Assembly: GCA_014896635.1 (NCBI GenBank)
Contig: JADBKA010000071.1
Location: 1-21,411, forward strand
Source of the DNA: Ktedonobacteraceae bacterium
GTDB lineage: Bacteria > Chloroflexota > Ktedonobacteria > Ktedonobacterales > Ktedonobacteraceae
Direction of reading: 5' to 3'
Length of the DNA: 21,411 nucleotides
Below the pieces are notes generated by a model. It was given only the letters and a program-made list of their open reading frames with translations, was not told the DNA's origin and searched no databases. The first letter of the stretch is position 1, and each line of letters begins with the position of its first letter. Below are positions 15,700-21,411 of this stretch, one piece after another. Both the position numbers and the translations under genes were made by a program.

Positions 15700-15739
15700 T
15701 ATAATAGAAAAGAAAAAATAATCTGACCCTGGATATAAT
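15700..15739 (+). promoter_or_regulatory. two TATAAT boxes before the VKOR gene
   Basis: Perfect TATAAT at 15700-15705 and 15734-15739 in AT-rich sequence; neither has a good -35. The nearer one would start transcription about six bases before ATG 15752, giving an almost leaderless message; the farther one leaves about 40 bases of leader. Confidence 0.4.
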
Positions 15740-15751
15740 ATAAGAAAAGTT

Positions 15752-16288
15752 ATGAGAGAAATTCGGCGCGCATGGGCGCAACTCACCTTGCTAACGCTTT
15801 CCCTTATGGGCATTGGCATCTCCATCTACCTCACGGCTGTCCATTATACGACGACGCCGCTTGTCTGCTCTACCAGCGGCGTCATCAATTGTGAGCGTGT
15901 CCTCTCCAGCAGCTATGCGCTGGTGCCGGGGACGGACGTTCCCATCTCCATAGCAGGGTTGGCCTGGTTCGTTATTGCCGGCCTGCTGGCCGTCGTGAAT
16001 ATGTATATATGGCGGCAGGGGGAGCGAGCGATACAGTCGATTCGGGTGGCCCAGGTGGGATGGAGCATCCTGGGCCTGCTGACAGCCTTTTACCTGGTGT
16101 ATGTAGAAATTGTCAAACTGGATGCCCTATGCCTCTGGTGTACGATTCTGCACGTGATCATTCTCGTCATGCTCTTCATCACCCTGACGCAGATGCAGCG
16201 ACCGTCAGAAGAAGAAGAAGAAGTTGAGAAAGAAGAGCATGAAATTACGCCACAAATAGTGAAAGCGGACACGGCACGAAGGAAGTAG
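15752..16288 (+). CDS. vitamin K epoxide reductase (VKOR) family membrane protein
   Basis: 178 residues. Four predicted transmembrane helices (about 8-30, 66-85, 99-120, 129-147). All four redox Cys of the family are present: the loop pair C39 and C47 (VCSTSGVINCE) and the active CLWC pair C127/C130 in the last helix; S52-S54 match the conserved Ser region. Bacterial VKORs reoxidise a DsbA-like thiol oxidase and pass electrons to quinone, so they drive disulfide formation outside the membrane. There is no fused thioredoxin domain and no DsbA-like gene nearby. The cytosolic tail is unusually acidic (five Glu in a row at 153-157, then more). No Shine-Dalgarno is evident. It follows the dpp operon but is separated by terminator-like hairpins. 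Confidence 0.92.
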   Translation: MREIRRAWAQLTLLTLSLMGIGISIYLTAVHYTTTPLVCSTSGVINCERVLSSSYALVPGTDVPISIAGLAWFVIAGLLAVVNMYIWRQGERAIQSIRVAQVGWSILGLLTAFYLVYVEIVKLDALCLWCTILHVIILVMLFITLTQMQRPSEEEEEVEKEEHEITPQIVKADTARRK

Positions 16289-16312
16289 TAACAGAAGTGC
16301 AGGAGAAGCGCC

Positions 16313-17635
16313 CTACTGCTTTTGCATCTCTTGCAGTAATTCTTCTTTATTACCAGCAGCTTCCGTATCATCGGGATCGAGGCGGAGCGCCTGCTCGAAA
16401 GCCGCCAGGGCTTCATCATAACGGTGAAGGCGCTGGAGCACCTGCCCTTTGAGTTTGTAAGCCAGTGTGTTCCCTGGCGCAAACGTCAATGCCTGCTCGA
16501 AGGAAGTGAGGGCGGCCTCATAGCGTTCGAGCAGGAAGAGTGCGCGTCCCCGGCTGATCAGCGCGTCAATGTGGTCGGGGACCAGGCGTAGCAACTGGTC
16601 GAGTACGGTGACCGTCTCTTCGTAGCGTTCCAGGATACCGAGCACCAGGCTTTTGTGATAATAGATGATCGGGTCAGTGGAATCGAGCGCGAGCGCTTTC
16701 TCGTAGGAATCAAGCGCCTCATCGTAATGTTCGAGCGCACCGAGCGCATCTCCCTGATAAAAGTAGATCATCGCGTTGGTAGAATCGAGTGCGAGTGCCT
16801 TCTCGTAAGTAGCGAAGGCTTCTCCGTAGCGTTGGAGCATTTCGAGCACAATGCCCTTGCTGATATATGCCTGAGTATAGTGAAGATCGAGCAGGATGGC
16901 CCGATCATAGGCGATAAGAGCCTCGTGATAGAGTTCAAGTTTACGTAACATATCGCCTCTGGCATACCATGTAGCAGCATCGGCAGGGTTATAGTGGATG
17001 GCCTGGTTGAGGGAATCGAGCGCATCTTCGTAACGTTGCAGTGCGTTGAGGGCGAGACCTTTATAATAGTGTGCAAGGTAATCCTCAGGATTGAGGCGAA
17101 TAGCTTCGTCGAGGGCTGTGATAGCCTCATCGGGGCGTTCCAGCAGATAAAGTAGGCGGCCTTTGTTGGTGTAAACATCAGCCAGGTGAGAATTGAGCTG
17201 GATGGAGCGTTCATAGCAATCGAGGGCTTCCTCATAATGTTCCAGAGTGTCGAGGATAACCCCTTTGTTAAAGTGTGTGTGGGCGGAGAGTGGATTCAGG
17301 CGTAGAGCACGGTCATAGACCAGCAGAGCATCGTGGTAGCGTTCAAGTTTGCGCAGTACGATACCCTGGTAGTTGAGCGCGTCAACGTGGTGAGGATCGA
17401 GGCGTAGAGTCTCATCGAACTCAGCCAGGGCGTCATGATAGAACTGGAGCCTGTAGAGCGAAACACCTTTGCGATAGTGGGCCTGGGCGCTGATGGGGTT
17501 GGTCATCAGTGCCAGGTTGCTTGCTGCAAGTGCCTGGAGATAGAAATCAAGTTCGTCCGTGACACGCCCGCTGATTTTAACAAAGTGATAGGCTGTGGGC
17601 TGAATTTCTTTTTCTTCCACATTTCGATAGGACAC
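16313..17635 (-). CDS. tetratricopeptide repeat (TPR) protein
   Basis: 440 residues from GTG 17635, with AGAGG eight bases upstream. After about 35 leading residues it is almost wholly TPR: about eleven to twelve 34-residue units up to residue 432, with the consensus W/Y-x2-G-x2-L at positions 4-11 and A-x3-Y/F-x-A-L-x-L-P/D at 20-32. Adjacent units near 270-335 are nearly identical (EKALALDST occurs twice), which points to recent unit duplication. No signal peptide, membrane segment or enzyme domain is seen, so it is likely a cytosolic scaffold of unknown partners. It is divergent from the sensor kinase, with promoters 40 bases apart. Confidence 0.93.
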   Translation of the reverse strand: MSYRNVEEKEIQPTAYHFVKISGRVTDELDFYLQALAASNLALMTNPISAQAHYRKGVSLYRLQFYHDALAEFDETLRLDPHHVDALNYQGIVLRKLERYHDALLVYDRALRLNPLSAHTHFNKGVILDTLEHYEEALDCYERSIQLNSHLADVYTNKGRLLYLLERPDEAITALDEAIRLNPEDYLAHYYKGLALNALQRYEDALDSLNQAIHYNPADAATWYARGDMLRKLELYHEALIAYDRAILLDLHYTQAYISKGIVLEMLQRYGEAFATYEKALALDSTNAMIYFYQGDALGALEHYDEALDSYEKALALDSTDPIIYYHKSLVLGILERYEETVTVLDQLLRLVPDHIDALISRGRALFLLERYEAALTSFEQALTFAPGNTLAYKLKGQVLQRLHRYDEALAAFEQALRLDPDDTEAAGNKEELLQEMQKQ

Positions 17636-17674
17636 TGGTCGGGCCTCTTTCTACTCTCTGATGTTGCTGTTCGG

Positions 17675-17702
17675 ATTATCACTAGTATCTCACACCTGAC
17701 AA
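17675..17702 (-). promoter_or_regulatory. candidate promoter of the TPR gene
   Basis: On the minus strand TTGTCA (17697-17702), 16 bases, GATAAT (17675-17680), both five of six to consensus. Predicted start about 17668, leader about 33 bases carrying the ribosome site. Confidence 0.55.
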
Positions 17703-17743
17703 GCCCGGTCTATACCAGTGGATTCCAGCACCGGGGGGATATC

Positions 17744-17772
17744 TTGCATGATCTGGCCGGGCATGCTAGACT
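17744..17772 (+). promoter_or_regulatory. candidate leaderless promoter of the sensor kinase
   Basis: TTGCAT (17744-17749), exactly 17 bases, TAGACT (17767-17772), with TG before the -10. The expected start of transcription (about 17778-17780) coincides with GTG 17778, and no ribosome site exists, so the message should be leaderless. Confidence 0.55.
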
Positions 17773-17777
17773 AAGCT

Positions 17778-19814
17778 GTGTTTAGTTCATCTCAGGCAGA
17801 GATTGATGCCCGGTGGCGGTCCCTGCGTTTTAAATTGACACTTATTTATGCAATCATTGCTCTGGCTCTCCTCATGGTCAGCGGAGCCGGCCACTGGCGC
17901 CTGCTTCAGCAGGTAGACAAGGTATTTGGCGGATTTTTCTGGGCCATCAATACCGATGGAAGGGTTGTTGTTGTCTCTACGCCGCCCCGGCTCCCGCCGC
18001 TACCAATCAAGACCGGGCTTTTTATCAGCCCGGACCAGCCTGCAATTCTTGCTGCCAACAACGTAAAAGGTGCAGATGGTTTAGCACAGACCTATAACCA
18101 TGCCCATGCCGGTGATACTATCACATATACAGTTGGACGCAATGGCTCGGTACCAGCGAGTTTTACACGGCCTGCCAGCCTCTTCACCTTCGACATATGG
18201 TTTCAAAACTATGGACTGAGCCTGCTAGCTGGCGCCGGCTGGCTACTGGCTGGCGCGCTCCTGCTTGTTGTGGCGAAGAACTGGTCGGAGGGTGTCGAGA
18301 GCATGTCGCTGCTGGTACCTGCCACGCTGCTACTGCTTTATAGTCATCTGGGGAGTGTACAGCAGGCCGGGCGGATTGATCTTGTCATTCCGCTGCTGTG
18401 GCTACCTGCCTTTGCTCTGCCGGGGGCCACTTTCCTTCATCTCAGCCTGCTCTATCATCCACAGATCCTCAAATCTGCCAACAGGCCGCGCCTGGTGGAA
18501 GCTATTCCTTATTTGCCGCTCATCATGCTGCTGGTTTACGGATGGGGGACTTATCTCATTACCGGCTCTATTTTTGAGCGTGTCAACTTTCTGCTCAGTC
18601 TGGGATATGCAGCAGTCGCGATTCTGGTCAGCCTGGGCATCAGTCTGCATGCGCTGCTCTTCGCAGGGCGTCTTCTGTCTCTGCCGCCGGGCGTTGACAC
18701 AGATAACCTGCTGGCGGAATCGCCTCCTCCTTTGATTCGCCGCCGTCTCGGCAATTTCCTGCTCTTCTGGATCGGTGGGATCAGTATTGGCCTGTGCGCC
18801 GGGATATTATTCGTCCTGCCTGCCGGGCAGCTTCTCTTTCCTGTGCCGATTTTCTCCTTGCTGGCGCTGCTCTACCCGTTCGTGCTCCTCTATATTACTG
18901 ATTCTACACGCCACATTGCCCGGCTGCATACGACGCTGGCGCAACGGGAAGCGGCCCTGCTGGCGCAGGTCAGAACCTCTGAGGAACTGACCCGCACCAG
19001 CAACCAGCTACAGCAGGCCACCGCACTTTTATTGCAAGCCGATGCACAACTGCGCTCTACGCTCTCGCAGCGCATTCATGATCAACCCAAGCAACAGGCG
19101 CTGCGCATCCGTTCGTTGCTGGCTCACTGGCAGCATAAACTGCGTATAGAATCGGAGCAAGATCCGTCAGGGAAAGTCATTGTGCAACCAATTATTGAAG
19201 CGTTGGAGAGAGTGCGCAAGATCAGTGAAGAGTTAGAAGGGGATCTGCGCAGTCTGCAACTACTGGTAGAAGACGCTCATCAGCGCCGTAGCCTCGGCCT
19301 CAAGCGGCATCTTGAGAAACTGATTCGTGAAGATTTGCCAGCCCTCTACCCTGCCTCGCCACTGCACATTCAGGCAGATCTCTGGGCGCTCGACAGGCTC
19401 AGTCCCGACCTGGAGCAGACTGTCGAGGGCGCCAGCATTGCCGAGGCCATCTCTTACACCGTGACCCAGGCGCTGCTTAACATCTATAACCATGCCGGGG
19501 CAAACTTCGCTACCGTGCGCACGGTCTCCACTAATGGAACGCTGGATATCTATATCATCGACGATGGACGTGGCTTCGATGCCGAGAGCATCTCGCCAGA
19601 GCGAACGAGCCTCTCTAAAGCTCGTCTCAAGGCACACGCAGTAGGCGGCACGCTGACCATCAGATCCATTCAGCGTCCACAGCAAAATCACGGTACGACT
19701 GTCATCTTGCACCTGCCGCTGCCGGCGAGTACCGGCGCAAGCACTTCTCTTCCGCCTGCCGGACCGTATACACAGAGCGTGCCGGAACTATCCGAACATT
19801 ACAAATCTTTCTGA
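17778..19814 (+). CDS. membrane sensor histidine kinase, ComP-like layout
   Basis: 678 residues from GTG 17778; no ribosome site, so leaderless. One helix (about 18-38) leads to an outside segment (about 45-130) whose HAGDTITYTVGRNG resembles a PDZ-like fold end, then about seven to eight helices (145-166, 177-190, 203-225, 243-262, 270-297, 325-345, 355-373), a coiled coil (378-425), a HisKA_3-type box (QRIHDQPKQQ, candidate phospho-His H434), and a HATPase_c domain: N box ALLNIYNHAGA (N568), G1 box DDGRGFD (595-601), and HGTTVILHL near the end. The usual G-x-G-L of the G2 box is missing (SLSKARLKAHAVGG instead). This layout recalls ComP/NarX-type kinases that sense outside signals and pass phosphate to a NarL-type regulator; no regulator gene is in the window. 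Signal unknown. Confidence 0.88.
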   Translation: MFSSSQAEIDARWRSLRFKLTLIYAIIALALLMVSGAGHWRLLQQVDKVFGGFFWAINTDGRVVVVSTPPRLPPLPIKTGLFISPDQPAILAANNVKGADGLAQTYNHAHAGDTITYTVGRNGSVPASFTRPASLFTFDIWFQNYGLSLLAGAGWLLAGALLLVVAKNWSEGVESMSLLVPATLLLLYSHLGSVQQAGRIDLVIPLLWLPAFALPGATFLHLSLLYHPQILKSANRPRLVEAIPYLPLIMLLVYGWGTYLITGSIFERVNFLLSLGYAAVAILVSLGISLHALLFAGRLLSLPPGVDTDNLLAESPPPLIRRRLGNFLLFWIGGISIGLCAGILFVLPAGQLLFPVPIFSLLALLYPFVLLYITDSTRHIARLHTTLAQREAALLAQVRTSEELTRTSNQLQQATALLLQADAQLRSTLSQRIHDQPKQQALRIRSLLAHWQHKLRIESEQDPSGKVIVQPIIEALERVRKISEELEGDLRSLQLLVEDAHQRRSLGLKRHLEKLIREDLPALYPASPLHIQADLWALDRLSPDLEQTVEGASIAEAISYTVTQALLNIYNHAGANFATVRTVSTNGTLDIYIIDDGRGFDAESISPERTSLSKARLKAHAVGGTLTIRSIQRPQQNHGTTVILHLPLPASTGASTSLPPAGPYTQSVPELSEHYKSF

Positions 19815-19865
19815 GTGTACGGTAACGCCGGGCCTGTTTCTCTGAATGTGTTTTTGTATCAGATT

Positions 19866-19883
19866 ATACTCATTTTTGAGTAT
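19866..19883. other. small hairpin between convergent kinase and ROK genes
   Basis: ATACTCA (19866-19872) and TGAGTAT (19877-19883) pair around TTTT. It may serve as a weak bidirectional terminator; no long T run follows on either strand. Confidence 0.4.
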
Positions 19884-19907
19884 TCTGTACCTCTCCTGCA
19901 AAAGAGC

Positions 19908-20879
19908 TTAAAACAGTGGGACAACCGCGCCGATAAGCTCGGCATCGCTCGCCAGGCAGGCGGGAACCACTTCTACCAGGCTGCATACCCGCGAGGAGCG
20001 CGCCCGGCTATTGCCATCCAGCGCGTTGCGTATGTGCGGCAGGAGCACATCGCTGGCACAGAGTACCTCGCTGCCCAGAATCAGTATATCCGGCTCGAAC
20101 AGGTCCATGTACTTGTTGACGGCCATGCCTAGCCAGCGCCCGGCCTCGCTATAAATCTGCAATGCAACGCTGTCGCCATGTCGTGCCTCTTCGGCCAGTA
20201 ACTGTGGACTGAAGCTTTCGCGGCTCAGCAGGCGCTGCGTGAAATGGGTTTCGTCGCCCCGGCGCAAGGCCCGCTGCACCATTTTTTGTATGGCATCCAT
20301 CGAGACCAGCGTATTGATGCACCCGCGCCTGCCGCAACTACAGCGCGTACCGTTGGCGGACGTGGAAAGTGGGATGTGGCAGATATGGCCGGTGTAGTTT
20401 TCCGTGCGCTCCAACTGTCCGTCTCTGATCAGCGCGGCTCCGACCACTGCATTGACCGTCAGCAAGAGCAAGCGGCGGAATCCTCTGCCGGCGCCAAAAT
20501 AATGCTCCCCAAGCAGAGCTGCATCCACATCAACCTGCATCTGAACGGGCAAACGATAGCGCATTTCGAGGAACTCGCACAGTGGGAAGTTATTCAGTGA
20601 GGGCAGTAACGACACGCCGAGCGGGCGACGTGTGACGGGATCAAGCGTGCCGGGCAGGCTCACACCTATGCCACACACAGGCAGCCTATCGCTGTGAGCG
20701 CGCTCCAGCGTCGCATCTATGGCACGTAAGTATGGCTCCAGCGTTGCGGAAGCGGGCCGTCCCCTCAGTGTTTTCGCCTCACAACGATGCCGTATCCTTC
20801 CATGTCGATCAATCAATGCAACTGCCGTTCTCCCCGCCCCGATTTCGACACCGACCGCAACGCTTCTGTCTCTACTCAT
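19908..20879 (-). CDS. ROK-family protein (sugar kinase-like) with altered ATP and sugar motifs
   Basis: 323 residues from ATG 20879, normal length for a ROK kinase without the DNA-binding domain of ROK repressors. Present: first phosphate loop GVEIGAGRTAVALID (10-24), IGVSLPGTLD (71-80), the catalytic-Asp region QVDVDAALLGE (D117), and the zinc site H168, C180, C182, C187 (CSCGRRGC). Changed: the second phosphate loop, usually TxGTGIG, reads TVNAVVG (141-147), and the sugar-binding E-x-G-H reads HICH (165-168), losing the Glu that contacts the hexose. So it may be an inactive or sensory kinase, or act on another substrate. The ribosome site is weak. Paired palindromes cover its promoter, hinting at regulation by a dimeric repressor. 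Confidence 0.85.
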   Translation of the reverse strand: MSRDRSVAVGVEIGAGRTAVALIDRHGRIRHRCEAKTLRGRPASATLEPYLRAIDATLERAHSDRLPVCGIGVSLPGTLDPVTRRPLGVSLLPSLNNFPLCEFLEMRYRLPVQMQVDVDAALLGEHYFGAGRGFRRLLLLTVNAVVGAALIRDGQLERTENYTGHICHIPLSTSANGTRCSCGRRGCINTLVSMDAIQKMVQRALRRGDETHFTQRLLSRESFSPQLLAEEARHGDSVALQIYSEAGRWLGMAVNKYMDLFEPDILILGSEVLCASDVLLPHIRNALDGNSRARSSRVCSLVEVVPACLASDAELIGAVVPLF

Positions 20880-20908
20880 TGGCGGCTGCCTGCTTTTTCT
20901 TTTTCAGT

Positions 20909-20938
20909 ATTTAACTAGAACATAAGTTCTTAATGCAA
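20909..20938 (-). promoter_or_regulatory. candidate promoter of the ROK gene
   Basis: On the minus strand TTGCAT (20933-20938), 18 bases, TTAAAT (20909-20914), giving a start near 20902 and a leader of about 23 bases. Confidence 0.45.
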
Positions 20939-20946
20939 CGGCTTGC
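20917..20946. promoter_or_regulatory. paired palindromes, likely operators of the ROK gene
   Basis: AGAACATAAGTTCT (20917-20930) and TGCAACGGCTTGCA (20934-20946, 20947 edge) are each perfect 5-4-5 inverted repeats, three bases apart. They fill the spacer and -35 of the ROK promoter, where a bound protein would block RNA polymerase. Confidence 0.55.
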
Positions 20947-21045
20947 ATCTATAGGGGCAAGAAACACAACATGTGCTCTCTACTAGAAGTATAGCTGGCA
21001 ATTAGAATAAACGTCAAGAATATGTGTACTAGATACAGGACGAAA

Positions 21046-21086
21046 GGAGGTTCAGGAGGGCAGATCTTCCTGAACCTCCCCTTTTT
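21046..21086 (+). terminator. strong intrinsic terminator upstream of the right-edge gene
   Basis: GGAGGTTCAGGA (21046-21057) and TCCTGAACCTCC (21068-21079) are perfect complements around a ten-base loop, then CCTTTTT (T run 21082-21086). No plus-strand gene ends before it in the window; it lies between the divergent ROK promoter and the next start codon, so it may end a short leader RNA. Confidence 0.85.
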
Positions 21087-21178
21087 GCTCTGGCAATGTT
21101 TTGTCTCACGTGTTACAGTAGGAGGGTAAGAAAAAAGCAGCCATACGTTGAGCAGAGAGTAGAAAGGTGGTCATTCAT

Positions 21179-21411
21179 ATGCCCGGTGCCTATAAACCCG
21201 AAAACGCAGCTCACCGTAATAGTAACGGGCAACCGCGCAGATCTCCGATTCTTGGGCAGATGCACGGCCTGTCAGAGGAAGAAGGGCAGATGATCCAGCA
21301 GATGATTCGTGAGGAACAGGGGTCCTCACGGGAACTCTTCATTCCGCAGGAAGATCTTGCGGAAGAGGCCACGACGCAGATGGCTCCTGAGGTGGAGCAG
21401 GTGATCGCGCA
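21179..21411 (+). CDS. hypothetical protein, cut by right window edge
   Basis: ATG 21179 has ribosome site AGGTGG seven bases upstream; 77 codons are open to the edge. The product is acidic and rich in Glu, Gln and Met: MPGAYKPENAAHRNSNG at the start, then LSEEEGQMIQQMIREEQ and LFIPQEDLAEEATTQMAP. It has no signal peptide or membrane segment so far. I do not recognise it; the missing rest could reveal a known domain. Confidence 0.6.
   Translation, partial: MPGAYKPENAAHRNSNGQPRRSPILGQMHGLSEEEGQMIQQMIREEQGSSRELFIPQEDLAEEATTQMAPEVEQVIA

Noticed and set aside
21046..21086. T-box or other known riboswitch before the right-edge gene
   Set aside because: I see no T-box bulge sequence or specifier stem and no recognised aptamer; only the terminator itself is supported.

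Overview
The window is bacterial chromosomal DNA: short intergenic gaps, Shine-Dalgarno starts with frequent GTG/TTG, and intrinsic terminators. Gene content is a full dipeptide/oligopeptide ABC operon, a long TPR protein, a multi-TM histidine kinase with a ComP-like layout, a solo VKOR, a ROK protein and a tandem UspA protein. This mix, together with the protein style, makes me think of Chloroflexota, most likely Ktedonobacteria. That is inference; no rRNA or taxonomic marker is present. I see no tRNA, rRNA, CRISPR array, transposase or phage gene.

Layout. 1-1764 (minus): an MDR-type quinone oxidoreductase followed by a class I/II PLP aminotransferase that runs off the left edge. 1765-2713: a gene-poor, structure-rich stretch holding a 23/25-nt inverted repeat, a tract of about 350 bases that is ~80% pyrimidine on the plus strand, and a second nested inverted repeat. 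2714-3081 (plus): a small unknown gene whose stop codon lies inside its own terminator. 3134-4174 (minus): a MurB-family flavoprotein in which both positions expected to carry the catalytic acids are substituted. 4493-8088 (plus): a likely stress/metal operon of SHOCT membrane protein, tandem universal stress protein and P1B-type metal ATPase, with a possible RNA switch at the ATPase start. 8227-9231 (minus): an extended SDR epimerase/dehydratase. 9562-15583 (plus): dppA-B-C-D-F peptide importer. 15752-16288 (plus): a VKOR thiol oxidoreductase. 16313-17635 (minus): a TPR protein, divergent from a sensor kinase at 17778-19814 (plus) that looks leaderless. 19908-20879 (minus): a ROK-family protein with altered ATP and sugar motifs, with paired palindromes over its promoter. 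21046-21411 (plus): a strong terminator upstream of an unknown gene cut by the right edge.

How the parts work together. The Dpp operon is a self-contained importer: lipoprotein receptor, two permeases and two ATPases. A hairpin and a candidate second promoter after the receptor gene would let receptor and membrane parts be made at different levels. The SHOCT-Usp-P1B group reads as a stress-linked metal efflux unit. Promoters with an extended -10 (TGN before the hexamer) recur across the window, and two plus-strand promoters share a 13-base core (CATGNTAGACTAA). The least explained pieces are the 1991-2578 composite intergenic region, the catalytically altered MurB, and the degenerate ROK protein.
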